A stretch of DNA of 64,000 nt from a virus. Positions 1-9,667 of the stretch are shown in pieces. The DNA is taken from the IMG/VR virus record IMGVR_UViG_3300043775_003095, positions 1-64,000 of that record; one strand, given 5' to 3'. Position numbers and translations under genes: made by a program. The notes below the pieces were generated by a model. The model did no database searches. It was not told the DNA's origin and saw nothing but the letters and a program-made list of their open reading frames with translations. The first letter of the stretch is position 1; each line of letters opens with the position of its first letter.

Positions 1-3000
1 TCTAAAATTATTATTTGCAATATCAATGACATTATTTGTTGGTTCAGTTTCATAATTGTCAAAGACATAAAATTGATTTTCTGTTGCTTTTCTGAAGAAA
101 CCAGCGTGAGTATTTGTCGCGCCATTAGTATAATGTCCAACAAAACCAATATCCTCTGCGTCACCAGTACTATTTGCTGACAACAAAATTATAGAGTCAT
201 TAACTGACAAGCTGCTGACATTGATCGTCGTTGCATTACCTTGAATAACAAGATTACCAGAAATTGTCAAGTCTCCGCTGATAGATCCACCAGAAGTCGA
301 CAATTTAGTGTTTGCTGCACCGTAAGCATCATTTGCTGTTGCTCGAGCAGTATTGGCTTGATCGCGCGCAGAGTTTGCTTGCCCATATCCAGAATTCGCT
401 GTATCACGAGCAGTGTTCGCTTGACCATATGCACCATTTGCGGTATTGCGAGCAGTATTTGCCTGATCTCTAGCGGTATTTGCTTGACCATAAGCATCAT
501 TGGCTGTATCACGAGCAGTATTCGCTTGTCCATACGCACCATTGGCTGTATCTCTAGCAGTATTGGCTTGTCCATACGAATCATTAGCAGTGTTGCGAGC
601 AGTATTTGCCTGGCTATATGAGTCGTTTGCAGTATTGCGAGCGGTATTCGCTTGAGCATATGAATCATTAGCTGTTGTTCGAGCAGTATTCGCTTGGTCT
701 CTGGCAGTATTTGCTTGATCATAAGCATTCAATGCATTGGTGTTGGCGGTATTTGCTTGACCATAAGAAGCATTTGCTACATCGCGAGCAGTGTTTGCTT
801 GTCCATAAGAATCATTTGCAGTACTACGTGCAGTGTTTGCTTGATCGTAAGCAGCATTGGCTTGATCGTAAGCAGCACCACCAGTTGCCGTGAATGCAAT
901 GTTTGCATTCCCAGCACTATTTGTTACTGATACGGTAATCGTGGAGGTATTAACAAAGTTGATTTTCTGAGTTGTGACATCAGAAGCACTGTTTGCGTAA
1001 ACAGTTACTTGTGCGTTATTTGCTGCATTGTAAGCACTGTTTGCAGTGTCACGAGCAGTATTTGCTTGGTCGTATGCTCCATTAGCAGTATCGCGTGCGG
1101 TATTAGCCTGATCTCTAGCAGTGTTCGCCTGTCCATAAGAATCATTTGCAGTTGTACGAGCAACGTTCGCTTGATCTCTGGCGGCAGTTGCTTGAGTGCT
1201 TCCAGTGTTTGCCTGTCCATAAGATGCATTGGCAACGTCGCGAGCCGTATTCGCTTGATCTCTAGCGGCATTCGCTTGCCCATAAGATGCATTAGCTGCG
1301 TCACGTGCAGTATTTGCTTGATCGTATACGATGTTTGCATGAGCATAAGCACCATTTGCTTGACCGTATGCTCCATTCGCAGTATCTCTGGCAGTATTCG
1401 CCTGATCTCTGGCAGCATTGGCTTGATTATATGACTCGAATGCAGCAACTAGATTTCCACTTCCATCAATTTCAATTCCAGAAACAACAAGAACTGGACC
1501 ATTTGCAGTTAGAACTGCATCACCAAGATAGATAGAACTGTTTGAAAGATAAAGATCATTGAATCTTTTATCAGCTGTACCAATGTCGTAAGTTACATTT
1601 AGATTTGGAACAATGTTCTGTGTGATTAATGACGCAGCGACATTTAATGTTCCTGTCATCGTATCGCCAGATTTCAATACTCTGGTATTTGCATCATCAT
1701 ATGCAGCATTTGCTTGACCATAAGATGCATTGGCAATATCTCGAGCTGTATTGGCTTGAGCGTATGCATTCTCACCAATAACAGTAGCACTATTCGCCTG
1801 ATCTCTAGCAGTATTTGCTTGATCTCTGGAAGTATTGGCTTGGTTTCTAGCAGTATTTGCTTGATCATAAACTGTATTCGTCAATGAATAAACGTTACTG
1901 CTCCAAATAGTGTCTCCATTACCATCTGTTTCAAGCACTTGACCAGCAACACCACCTGTTGGCGGTAGATTAAATGTGTAATTTGCTAGAGCACCAGAGG
2001 CATCAACAGTTACTGTATTTGCACCAGCAAGGAATTTAAACTTCGTACCAGTGACTTCATTTGTTAGAATGTTACCTTGACTTGCATCAATTGCAGTGCC
2101 AGTACCATTAGCGCGAATAACTTTTGCTTCAACAGTATTGCTTAATTGCAACGTACCATTGGAACGCATAATAGCATTTCGTGTAGTATTTCCATACCAC
2201 GCGAAACCAGTTTGACCGTTATTTTCGTCTGTGCCACTCCAAATAAAGTTTGTTTCAACGCCAATTGCATAGTTTGGGTGACCTGCTTCGTTAAAGTCAT
2301 AAAGACGAACACGTTCACCATTAAAGTTTGTGGTGCTTGGTGCTTGAAGAGTTGTTTTGCTGCTCAAGAATCCAACAGCTGTTACATTTGACTGTACATT
2401 TAGTGCACCAGTCATTGTATCGCCAGCCTTCAACACTCGAGTATTGGCGTCGCCATATGCTGCGTTTGCTTGATCGTATGCGCCGTTTGCTGTGTCTCGC
2501 GCAGTATTTGCCTGATTACGAGCAGTATTCGCTTGATCGTAAACAATATTTGCATGAGCATATGCGCCGTTAGCCTGACCATACGCACCATTTGCTTGGT
2601 CGTATGCTCCATTAGCAGTATCGCGTGCGGTGTTTGCTTGGTCTCTAGCAGTGTTCGCTTGACCATATGAATCATTAGCAGTCGTACGAGCAACGTTCGC
2701 TTGATCTCGAGCTATATCTGCTTGTCCTTTGGCGGTACTCGCATTAGTGTTAGCCGTATTTGCTTGATTGCGAGCGGCATTTGCTTGATCATAAACTGTG
2801 GCAACATTTGTGTTAACATTGACAATTGTTGCGTTTATTTGATTAAGAGCAGTATTTGTTGCAACAGTGGCTGCTCTTAACGAATCGAAGTAGATAACTC
2901 CATCACCGTCAGACCAACCCCAATACCCAATTCCAACTTCAGACCAAACTAGAGCTGAATTTTGATTTGATCCGCGATTTACCGTAATGAACGCATTTAA

Positions 3001-3444
3001 TGATGGTGCGCCGACCACGTTCGCATTTAGAACAATTTCATTATCTTCAACGAGAAGAGTTTCAACATTAAGTGTGGTGCTATTTCCTAAAACTTCTAAA
3101 TTTCCAGAAATTACAAGATTTCCACTGATTGTTCCACCAGAACTTGAAAGTTTTGTATTTGCTGTATTGTACGCATCGTTGGCGGTTGTTCGAGCAGTAT
3201 TTGCCTGGTCTCTGGCAGTATTGGCTTGATCTCGAGCACTGTTGGCTTGATCGTAGGCTGCATTAGCACCACCATATGCAGAAATAAGAGCAGACTCTCT
3301 AGCCAGAGGAAATCCACCAGAAGTAACACCATCCTGAACAACGATAGTGTCTTTATCCATATCAATGAAGATTTCACCAACAGCACCAGTTGTATTGGCA
3401 ATATTTGCTGTATCGTATCTTCTAAATTGTAATGTTGTTGGCAT
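1..3444 (-). CDS. Tail fibre protein with heptad (QAN) repeats, 3' end outside window
   Basis: The reading frame is open from the ATG at 3444 to the left edge (1148 codons seen, C-terminus missing). The N-terminus (MPTTLQFRRYDTANIANTTG) is followed by blocks of AxDQANTARxQAN-type heptads. These alternate with short beta-rich modules such as GDTMTGALNV and SGGTISGNLVISGN, which are typical head/shaft modules of phage fibres. The seven-residue period with Ala/Asn in fixed places suggests a trimeric coiled or beta-stranded shaft. It shares these modules with the genes at 3504-6113 and 15816-17240. A late promoter lies about 37 nt upstream. The role as a distal or side tail fibre is inferred from composition and from its place at the end of the baseplate module; receptor specificity cannot be read from the sequence. 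Confidence 0.85.
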   Translation of the reverse strand, partial: MPTTLQFRRYDTANIANTTGAVGEIFIDMDKDTIVVQDGVTSGGFPLARESALISAYGGANAAYDQANSARDQANTARDQANTARTTANDAYNTANTKLSSSGGTISGNLVISGNLEVLGNSTTLNVETLLVEDNEIVLNANVVGAPSLNAFITVNRGSNQNSALVWSEVGIGYWGWSDGDGVIYFDSLRAATVATNTALNQINATIVNVNTNVATVYDQANAARNQANTANTNASTAKGQADIARDQANVARTTANDSYGQANTARDQANTARDTANGAYDQANGAYGQANGAYAHANIVYDQANTARNQANTARDTANGAYDQANAAYGDANTRVLKAGDTMTGALNVQSNVTAVGFLSSKTTLQAPSTTNFNGERVRLYDFNEAGHPNYAIGVETNFIWSGTDENNGQTGFAWYGNTTRNAIMRSNGTLQLSNTVEAKVIRANGTGTAIDASQGNILTNEVTGTKFKFLAGANTVTVDASGALANYTFNLPPTGGVAGQVLETDGNGDTIWSSNVYSLTNTVYDQANTARNQANTSRDQANTARDQANSATVIGENAYAQANTARDIANASYGQANAAYDDANTRVLKSGDTMTGTLNVAASLITQNIVPNLNVTYDIGTADKRFNDLYLSNSSIYLGDAVLTANGPVLVVSGIEIDGSGNLVAAFESYNQANAARDQANTARDTANGAYGQANGAYAHANIVYDQANTARDAANASYGQANAARDQANTARDVANASYGQANTGSTQATAARDQANVARTTANDSYGQANTARDQANTARDTANGAYDQANTARDTANSAYNAANNAQVTVYANSASDVTTQKINFVNTSTITVSVTNSAGNANIAFTATGGAAYDQANAAYDQANTARSTANDSYGQANTARDVANASYGQANTANTNALNAYDQANTARDQANTARTTANDSYAQANTARNTANDSYSQANTARNTANDSYGQANTARDTANGAYGQANTARDTANDAYGQANTARDQANTARNTANGAYGQANTARDTANSGYGQANSARDQANTARATANDAYGAANTKLSTSGGSISGDLTISGNLVIQGNATTINVSSLSVNDSIILLSANSTGDAEDIGFVGHYTNGATNTHAGFFRKATENQFYVFDNYETEPTNNVIDIANNNFR
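260..880 (-). repeat. Array of degenerate 21-bp repeats encoding heptads
   Basis: On the coding (minus) strand a 21-nt unit encoding A-R/Y-D/G/T-Q/T-A-N-T/D recurs about thirty times. A similar array occurs at 1015-1440 and 2440-2800 in the same gene. Synonymous positions differ between copies, so selection acts on the protein, but the units are similar enough to allow slippage or recombination. Confidence 0.8.
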
Positions 3445-3481
3445 TTAGAGTACTCTTAAATTCTAGTTTTAATCAACGATA

Positions 3482-3489
3482 TATTTATA
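3482..3489 (-). promoter_or_regulatory. T4-type late promoter (TATAAATA)
   Basis: The minus strand reads TATAAATA, exactly the T4 late-promoter -10 consensus. It lies in the 59-nt gap between two fibre genes, 37 nt upstream of the ATG at 3444. The phage encodes the late-transcription co-activator gp33 (43585-43806), which fits use of such promoters. Confidence 0.75.
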
Positions 3490-3503
3490 AAATCCTATAA
3501 GAC

Positions 3504-6113
3504 CTATGCATTTAGATCTGTCGGTATGAGGTAGAGAACTTCCATCAGATCGTATGTGTCGATACCAGTCATGAGATCTGTTGGGAGAACTTCTGGGTCG
3601 AATCCAGAATCATTAATTAACAATGATCTGAAGTATCTAATTCTTGTCGTAATGTCGGTTGCTGCAAATCGAAGACGAACATTACCGTTATTTACATCCG
3701 ATGTGAATACGCCAACTGGTGCACCAATAGAAACGTTTCCATACTGTAACATGTTTGTGACATTTCCTGCATGAAGCAGAGCGATCTCGCAAGTCAAATA
3801 ACCCACAGAGCTGGAGACTTGAATTTGATACTTACCGCTTCGGAAGGCTGTAGTTGACCACGAATCTACAGTTTCGGTAGAGGTTGAAGTCGTATTATAA
3901 GAATAATCTTGAACACCACCGATAGAGGTGAATGATATATTTGCGTTTCCACTACTATTCTGAACACTTACAGTTACAGTTGATGTATTGACAAAATTTA
4001 GATTTTGAGTGGTTATTCCTGAAGCATTGTTCTGGAATACCGTTATTTTAGCATTATTGGCTGCATCATAAGCGGCATTGGCTTGAGCATAAGCATTTAA
4101 TGCATTAGTGTTTGCTGTATTTGCTGCGCCATAAGAATCATTCGCCGTTGTTCTGGCGGTATTCGCTTGATCGCGAGCTGTGTTCGCTTGATTTCTGGCA
4201 TTATTTGCCTGATCGTATGCATTTGCTGCTTGAGCAGTTACATTCAACCCAGCAGTTGTTGAGAAAGTTCCAGCATATATTGTATTAACGCCACTAATAT
4301 CACCACTTGCTCCTGTTGTGGTAATATTACCAGTAACAATCAAGCCACCTGAACTGATGTTCAATTGACCTGTCATTGTATCGCCAGATTTTAAGACTCG
4401 AGTATTAGAATCTGCGTAGGCTGAATTTGCTTGATTTCTGGCGGTATTGGCTTGATCTCTAGCGGTGTTCGCTTGGTCTCTAGCAGAATTGGCTTGTCCA
4501 TATGCATCGTTGGCAGTTGTTCTCGCCGTGTTTGCTTGATTGAACGCAAGAGTTAAGTTGGCTTGAGTAGCAACGACGTTTCCAACTAAAAGAATACTAT
4601 TTGCAGCGATATTTGCTCGAAGTGTTGCAAGCGTGGTGTTTGCAAAATCAACTACGTTATTTTGATGACCTGAATCTGGCAAATTATCGAACAAATACCA
4701 AGTACCATCTCCAGCATCACGAACAAGACCAGTATGAGTTACTGATGGACCACTGTTTTTCGCACCAATAAATCCTATGTCAACAACATCGCTAAGAGTA
4801 TTATTTGCGCCGAGATAAATTAATGCATCATCAACAACAAATGTTGAAACATTAATATATGATGTGTTGCCACTAACAAATAAATTTCCACTGATATTCA
4901 ATGAACCATTAATGGTTCCACCAGAAATATTAAGTTTTAAATTGGCTGTATCATAAGCATTATTTGCTTGTAGATATGCGCTGTTGGAAGTGTTTCTAGC
5001 GGTATTCGCTTGATCATATGCATCGTTTGCAGTAGTGCGCGCAACGTTGGCTTGACCATATGCGCCGTTCGCGATATCTAGTGCAGTGTTTGCTTTATCG
5101 TATGCGGCATTTGCAATTGTCGATACAGTTGATACCGTATTTGAGATTGCATTAGTTAATTCGGTTGTAAAGGCTGTAGTTTGTACTGTTGTGTCTGGAA
5201 ATGTTAATGTACCATCTGCACCAAATGTCCAGTTTTGTGATGCTCCTCCAGTATTGGCTCTAATTTGAACATATGTATTAGCGTATAACTCAGCAGACAC
5301 CGCTCCCATAAACAATGCAGTAGAATCATTATCAGTAGTTGTTAGATATGCGGTGTTGGCTCCGAAAGTAGTAAGGTCTAGTTTAGAATTTCCTAATCCA
5401 CTAATTGGTCCTGTAATTGTACCACCAGATAAACTTAATTTAGTGTTTGCTGTCGCATAAGCCGCATTAGCAGTTGCATATCCAGCATTCGCTTGACTGT
5501 ATGCATCATTGGCTTGATTGTAAGCACTATTTGCTTGAGAGTATGCTCCATTAGCCTGAGCATATGCACCATTGGCTTGAGCATATGCACCATTAGCCTG
5601 ATTATATGCTCCGTTTGCTTGCGAGTAAGCACCATTTGCTTGGGCATATGCTCCGTTGGCTTGACTATATGCGCCATTAGCAACATTAAGTGCTGTATTT
5701 GCTTGGTCTCTTGCCGCATTTGCTTGATCATACGCATCACCAGCAGCAGCACCAGTGACTGCAAACGAAATATTTGCATTTCCGTTTGTATTTGCAACTG
5801 TGACAAGAATCGACGATGTGTTTACAAAATTAATATTTTGTGTGGTTGCGTTGGCTGCACCACTATTTGCATACACCGTGACTTTGGCGCTATTTGCCGC
5901 ATTGTATGCAGCGTTGGCTTGTCCATAAGCACTATTCGCAGTAGATCTAGCAATGTTTGCTTGATCGTATGCAGGTCCTGTGCCAGCACCACCAACTGTT
6001 GAGATTTTAACAGTAGAACCTGCAGGTGGATTGACAGTTATGGCAGCACCAGAACCTCTGTCTGTTGCTGGTTGGAATGATGTATTACTATTTGATCCAA
6101 CCGTTACCTTCAT
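3504..6113 (-). CDS. Tail fibre protein with QAN heptad repeats
   Basis: An 869-aa fibre-like protein. It has a short N-terminal region (MKVTVGSNSNTSFQP), a first heptad block, a small beta module (ITTQNINFVNTSSI), and then a very regular run of AYxQANG heptads around residues 125-215. TKLSLSGGTITGPISGLGNS-type and TINGSLNISGNLFV-type beta modules and further heptads follow. The C-terminal non-repetitive domain is about 130 residues (from QDYSYNTTSTSTETVDSW to the end) and may be the tip or an oligomerisation domain. The modules are shared with the flanking fibres, which implies modular exchange. It is a structural protein; attachment point and receptor are unknown. Confidence 0.82.
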   Translation of the reverse strand: MKVTVGSNSNTSFQPATDRGSGAAITVNPPAGSTVKISTVGGAGTGPAYDQANIARSTANSAYGQANAAYNAANSAKVTVYANSGAANATTQNINFVNTSSILVTVANTNGNANISFAVTGAAAGDAYDQANAARDQANTALNVANGAYSQANGAYAQANGAYSQANGAYNQANGAYAQANGAYAQANGAYSQANSAYNQANDAYSQANAGYATANAAYATANTKLSLSGGTITGPISGLGNSKLDLTTFGANTAYLTTTDNDSTALFMGAVSAELYANTYVQIRANTGGASQNWTFGADGTLTFPDTTVQTTAFTTELTNAISNTVSTVSTIANAAYDKANTALDIANGAYGQANVARTTANDAYDQANTARNTSNSAYLQANNAYDTANLKLNISGGTINGSLNISGNLFVSGNTSYINVSTFVVDDALIYLGANNTLSDVVDIGFIGAKNSGPSVTHTGLVRDAGDGTWYLFDNLPDSGHQNNVVDFANTTLATLRANIAANSILLVGNVVATQANLTLAFNQANTARTTANDAYGQANSARDQANTARDQANTARNQANSAYADSNTRVLKSGDTMTGQLNISSGGLIVTGNITTTGASGDISGVNTIYAGTFSTTAGLNVTAQAANAYDQANNARNQANTARDQANTARTTANDSYGAANTANTNALNAYAQANAAYDAANNAKITVFQNNASGITTQNLNFVNTSTVTVSVQNSSGNANISFTSIGGVQDYSYNTTSTSTETVDSWSTTAFRSGKYQIQVSSSVGYLTCEIALLHAGNVTNMLQYGNVSIGAPVGVFTSDVNNGNVRLRFAATDITTRIRYFRSLLINDSGFDPEVLPTDLMTGIDTYDLMEVLYLIPTDLNA
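5460..5730 (-). repeat. Regular 21-bp tandem repeat (AYAQANG heptads)
   Basis: About a dozen consecutive 21-nt units encode A-Y-x-Q-A-N-G/S/D. This is the most regular heptad run in the window. Adjacent units differ mainly at the third residue (A, S, N) and at synonymous sites. Confidence 0.85.
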
Positions 6114-6117
6114 TTCT

Positions 6118-6456
6118 TTATGACTTTGTTACTTGTGGGTAGACAGTAATGACTCCTTCAATCACACGTGTAACAACATTTGATGTGTCTACCATTCTAA
6201 CGTCATAAAGATATCTGCCAGCTTTAATGTTTGCTGTAGTTGCTGCATTCATAGATAATGCAACGTTTCCGTTTGCGGCGTCTGTAGTTGCCACGGTTAA
6301 ATTCGCAGCAACTTTATTTGAATAATATGATTTACGAATAGATGATGAGAATGAATATCCAGCAACATTAATTTTTGTGCCGTCGTCATTTGCAATATCT
6401 ATCGTGTAGGAAAATGTAGATCCTTGATCGCAAAATAATTCTACTTGACTTGCCAT
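6118..6456 (-). CDS. Small BppU-like baseplate/fibre protein
   Basis: 112 aa, beginning MASQVELFCDQGSTFSYTID. The layout resembles the N-terminal Ig-like domain of BppU-type baseplate upper proteins: an early Gly/Ser-Thr-Phe strand, a 'Y(D)V...G...VYP' ending and a single beta-sandwich length. It sits 4 nt upstream of the following fibre gene on the same strand, so it is probably co-expressed and may connect the fibre to the baseplate. Family assignment is by pattern only. Confidence 0.5.
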   Translation of the reverse strand: MASQVELFCDQGSTFSYTIDIANDDGTKINVAGYSFSSSIRKSYYSNKVAANLTVATTDAANGNVALSMNAATTANIKAGRYLYDVRMVDTSNVVTRVIEGVITVYPQVTKS

Positions 6457-6472
6457 GCTATTTTCCTATTCT

Positions 6473-7159
6473 TTACTTTGGTGTCAACAAAACTAAATGA
6501 CAAGAGTTTGCAGTAGAAAATGTGCAATTTCCGTTAACTGAGAATCTATAATAATTTTTAAATTTTATAAACTGCGGATTCTTGTCAATAAGAATTTCGC
6601 AATAATCAGATTCAGTTGAGGTATTAAACACAATTGTTTCATTTCTTAAAGTAAATTCTTCCATGCTAGCATTAAACACTAGAAGAATGCTATTACCTGT
6701 TGTAGTGAAAGAAACGTTATCTGCACTCACTTTTTTAACTATCACATTTAAGTTTGATAGATCGTTGAGAGGCGAATCATTCTGTATTTCTTTTATTCTC
6801 TGAATTTTATATAAACATGCATTCTGAGAAGGAATAATCTTACATGGCTTATTCTCAGTCCAGAATTTTTTATAGGAAACCCAATCATTCGAATTATAAT
6901 AAGAACCAGAAACGCGATCGTCGGATCCGTCTTGATATTTAATATCAATCTCTCCAGCCACTAGAAAATAAAAACTATTGGCTAAAAACATTTGAGTAGA
7001 GTGGATCTTTGGGTCGATCTTGATACCTTCTAGAAAGTATCGATCAATTTTTCGAGTATTATAGAGATTTTTATCAATGTCATCGAAATTTAGATTGGTC
7101 CCACCACCAGCATGCATTGAATATGAAAATACTTCTTTAAAATCATTTTCAAGGCTCAT
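6473..7159 (-). CDS. Conserved hypothetical protein in fibre region
   Basis: I do not recognise a family. I take the ATG at 7159 (MSLENDFKEVFSYSMHAGGG) as start, overlapping the upstream glycosyltransferase gene by 11 nt. The longer frame from 7210 would run through that gene's end. The product of 228 aa has no signal peptide or membrane segment. It looks mixed alpha/beta, with a cupin-like feel in the middle (FYFLVAGEIDIKY) and two late beta segments (ILLVFNASMEEFTLRN, NCTFSTANSCHLVLL). It lies between a glycosyltransferase and fibre genes, so a role in fibre assembly or modification is possible but unproven. Confidence 0.6.
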   Translation of the reverse strand: MSLENDFKEVFSYSMHAGGGTNLNFDDIDKNLYNTRKIDRYFLEGIKIDPKIHSTQMFLANSFYFLVAGEIDIKYQDGSDDRVSGSYYNSNDWVSYKKFWTENKPCKIIPSQNACLYKIQRIKEIQNDSPLNDLSNLNVIVKKVSADNVSFTTTGNSILLVFNASMEEFTLRNETIVFNTSTESDYCEILIDKNPQFIKFKNYYRFSVNGNCTFSTANSCHLVLLTPK

Positions 7160-8132
7160 TTTTCTCTTCGTCTTTTGCTGGTTCTGGTGGTTGAGGCAAT
7201 TCCCAATCAACAGGAATTGTTGGAGGAACGGTTCTGGTGATTGCGCGCTCTTCTAATTTTCTATTTATATAATCAACTCCTGTCAATCTTCGATATTCTT
7301 CAAGTTTCTCCTCACCTAAAGAGTATATATAATTGATAAATTCCTCCTTCTCTCGCTTCTTATTGTCAAAGATCTTCGACGGACGAACTGGATCGTTCTC
7401 TTGGCGAGTTGTTGATTTCGCAGAATCCAGATAATGATAGCATTGGATCTTTCTCTGATGATAGATTTTATATCCAGCCAATATGGATGTAAGAGACATA
7501 TATTGTTCTTCATACTCAAAAAACAATCTAGTGTTGAATCCGACATCTTTAATCCAGGTAGCAGGTGCGAAAAAGTTACCTGCGATCGTATGGATTCCAG
7601 GAACAACAGTATCAGTCGCGGCAATCCAAGGACCATGAACCTTTAGACATAATTCCTTATCAAATTGCCAATACTTAAAATTCACTGTTATATCACGAGT
7701 TAGTGTATGTTTTGTGATATAATTTGAGAAATACTCGAAATTCTTCGTGCCTGTTGTTAAAATAACTTTAGGGTTATTTGCAAGCCTAGATGCTTGTTGA
7801 TAGTCCCACAAAAGAGTGTTATCCCAGTCTTTATCAAAGAGCATATGAGAGTCGATCTGATAGAAAAACTCTTCATCATAGTGCTGCATGGCGTTGATTG
7901 CTCGAGCCCAGACGACTCCATCAGCATATTCTGGGTCTATTCTTTTGTATCGAATCGCAGCATTGTCTAGCAACTCTGGTGCTTTTGTCTCTAAACTGTC
8001 TTCTTTTTTGGTCTGTTCGAAAACACCATAAACGATCTTATTTCGACCAGACTCATTTTGCCTTAATGAGTTCAGAGTTGCTAAAAGAAGTTTATCTCTA
8101 TATGAAGCAATGCTTACGAAAATAGTTTTCAT
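7149..8132 (-). CDS. GlcNAc-transferase-like glycosyltransferase (Skp1-hydroxyproline GnT type)
   Basis: 327 aa. The N-terminus MKTIFVSIASYRDK, the VVWARAINAM segment and the metal-binding YQIDSHMLFDKDWD motif (D94, H96) match the GlcNAc family (PF11397) that includes the Dictyostelium enzyme adding GlcNAc to hydroxyproline of Skp1. The IHTIAGNFFAPATWIKDVG and FFEYEEQYMSL segments followed by a late YHY also fit. It transfers a sugar from a nucleotide donor; acceptor and exact donor are unknown. It is translationally coupled (4-nt ATGA overlap) to the upstream gene at 8129-8914 and lies in a short enzyme island inside the fibre genes, together with a 2OG hydroxylase. A fibre protein is therefore a plausible acceptor. 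Confidence 0.8.
   Translation of the reverse strand: MKTIFVSIASYRDKLLLATLNSLRQNESGRNKIVYGVFEQTKKEDSLETKAPELLDNAAIRYKRIDPEYADGVVWARAINAMQHYDEEFFYQIDSHMLFDKDWDNTLLWDYQQASRLANNPKVILTTGTKNFEYFSNYITKHTLTRDITVNFKYWQFDKELCLKVHGPWIAATDTVVPGIHTIAGNFFAPATWIKDVGFNTRLFFEYEEQYMSLTSILAGYKIYHQRKIQCYHYLDSAKSTTRQENDPVRPSKIFDNKKREKEEFINYIYSLGEEKLEEYRRLTGVDYINRKLEERAITRTVPPTIPVDWELPQPPEPAKDEEKNEP
7262..7269 (-). promoter_or_regulatory. Possible late promoter (TATAAATA) inside glycosyltransferase gene
   Basis: A perfect minus-strand TATAAATA lies in the 3' part of the glycosyltransferase gene, about 100 nt upstream of the ATG at 7159. It could drive the genes at 7159 and 6456. Being intragenic in AT-rich coding sequence, it may be fortuitous. 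Confidence 0.4.
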
Positions 8133-8914
8133 TTATCTCCCATCTCCTTTCGTAAGGAGAATTTTCTCTTTCCGCAATAAAATTTTCTATAGAAACTCTT
8201 AATTTTACCAAAAAACTCATCTTCTTTATAGACATTTTTATAATTATCAACAAGTCCATAAGAAGCAGTGAATGGGACATTCTTGAGAGGAATGATGTGG
8301 AATAGAGGCTCGCCCATCATAATCTTAAACTGACCATATCTCTTTGGTCCAGTTAAGAAATTAATCGTATGAAATCCGCTACCATAATCAATAACACCTG
8401 GAAGGATATGAAAATCATCTAGAATATTGCTATGATAGAATGCAGGCATAATCATCATATGGACTCCAGGCTTGCATCGAATATGCCAAGGTGCTTGAAT
8501 GTTATAGATTTCAGTTTTAGATCCATCGTCGTTTTTAATTGCGCCATCGAAAATAGTTGGATCGAATCCTCTTAATGGAATTTTAGAGCGAACTCTAGAA
8601 TCGATTGTTCCATCAAATATCTCTACACCTGCAGAGTTGTACATGAACTCAAAGTTGGTCCATGCTGGAATGATATATCCTAGACGGGAATAATCTAACA
8701 TTCCTGGACATTGAGCAAAGGTGTACGATCCATGCTTTTCGACTTGATACTTTTTAAATTTTGTGTCGACTTCTTTTGCAAGTTTAACTCGAGTTTGTTC
8801 ATGAGACGCAGCCTGACCCATGAAACAGATAAACTCAATATCGTCTTTTTTTGGATGAATGCCATTGTCCAAAATGTCATTATTATCACCCATAAAATAC
8901 TTAATAAATCTCAT
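8129..8914 (-). CDS. Phage protein of unknown function, paralogue of the next gene
   Basis: 261 aa, no signal peptide. Several segments parallel the product of 8911-9657: a Cys-Pro followed by 'DYSRLGYIIPAW', a mid-protein 'APWHIRCKPGVHMMIMPAFY', a 'PGVIDYG...' block and a final 'MGEPLFHIIPLKN'. The same skeleton occurs in proteins of T4-like cyanophages and resembles, from memory, the DUF6065 family. No catalytic motif is obvious. The start at 8914 overlaps the preceding stop by 4 nt (ATGA). Position between a glycosyltransferase and a paralogue suggests a function in the same modification pathway, but this is inference. Confidence 0.7.
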   Translation of the reverse strand: MRFIKYFMGDNNDILDNGIHPKKDDIEFICFMGQAASHEQTRVKLAKEVDTKFKKYQVEKHGSYTFAQCPGMLDYSRLGYIIPAWTNFEFMYNSAGVEIFDGTIDSRVRSKIPLRGFDPTIFDGAIKNDDGSKTEIYNIQAPWHIRCKPGVHMMIMPAFYHSNILDDFHILPGVIDYGSGFHTINFLTGPKRYGQFKIMMGEPLFHIIPLKNVPFTASYGLVDNYKNVYKEDEFFGKIKSFYRKFYCGKRKFSLRKEMGDK

Positions 8915-9657
8915 TTCTTAACCCTCAACTCATTTGTATAATAACTAAGACGACTATTTTGAATTCGATTCATTTGATTATGAGTTTCTTGTTCTTTTTT
9001 AGTCATTTTTCGAATAACAGGTTTCTTATCAAAAATATTTCTTTTAATTGGTATTACAGTAATAAGCGGTGTTCCTGCATAAATCATTCCATCAAAATTA
9101 TGAGCATGCCAAACTGCTGGAAAATTCACTTCTTTTGTATATTTGTCAGTATCAACCATTCCACCTAAACAGGTAAACGGCTGTGAGAAATTATTAATCG
9201 GAGGAATAAAAAGGCTTGACCATCCTGGAGCAGTTTTCACAACCCAATAATTTAGGAATTTAAGAGCATCTCCATTATTTCTTTTAATTGTGCTGTGACC
9301 TCCGACTTGTCGCTTATCATGAGATTCAATAATTGGGAATGATCCAGCCAATCCATTAAAAAGTATTTGAGAATTGTCATGATTTGTTAAAACGTGGCAA
9401 TCAGCAGCAAGAGGGATAACAAAACCCAATGACATTGCATCGATGAGAGGCAGACATCTTTTCGCAGTCATGATTCTTTTATCACCACTGCTTTTATCTC
9501 TAGCAGCAATGTATGGTTCTAGATTTTTAAACCATTCTGGAAAGTATTTCGCTGCTGGTTTTGGTTCAGGAATTACACCTTCGAATTCTTTTCTACAATA
9601 AAATTCAATGATGTTATTTGACCAAAACTTGAGTTTTGTGAACTTTGAGAGATCCAT
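8911..9657 (-). CDS. Phage protein of unknown function (DUF6065-like)
   Basis: 248 aa. The N-terminal 'IPEPKPAAKYFPEWFKNLEPY' pattern, then 'RCLPLIDAMSLGFVIPLAAD', 'APGWSSLFIPPIN', 'GGMVDTDKY', 'VNFPAVWHAHNFD' and 'GTPLITVIPIKR' define a family common in T4-like cyanophages (DUF6065-like, named from memory). Function is unknown. The basic C-terminus (KKPVIRKMTKKEQETHNQ) resembles a tail seen in family members. It is followed by a paralogue with 4-nt overlap and preceded by a 2OG hydroxylase 10 nt away, so the four genes 7149-10258 probably form one translation-coupled unit. Confidence 0.72.
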   Translation of the reverse strand: MDLSKFTKLKFWSNNIIEFYCRKEFEGVIPEPKPAAKYFPEWFKNLEPYIAARDKSSGDKRIMTAKRCLPLIDAMSLGFVIPLAADCHVLTNHDNSQILFNGLAGSFPIIESHDKRQVGGHSTIKRNNGDALKFLNYWVVKTAPGWSSLFIPPINNFSQPFTCLGGMVDTDKYTKEVNFPAVWHAHNFDGMIYAGTPLITVIPIKRNIFDKKPVIRKMTKKEQETHNQMNRIQNSRLSYYTNELRVKK

Positions 9658-9667
9658 AATTTATCCA

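Noticed and set aside
267-728. Apparent ORF rich in Met/Leu/Gln on the minus strand, and similar ORFs at 1005-1448, 5435-5806 and 16001-16696
   Set aside because: These are out-of-frame readings of the QAN heptad repeats; the in-frame fibre proteins are continuous through them.
260-3000. Could the regular 21-bp units be a CRISPR array?
   Set aside because: There are no constant-length unique spacers, the period equals seven codons and the frame encodes a fibre protein.
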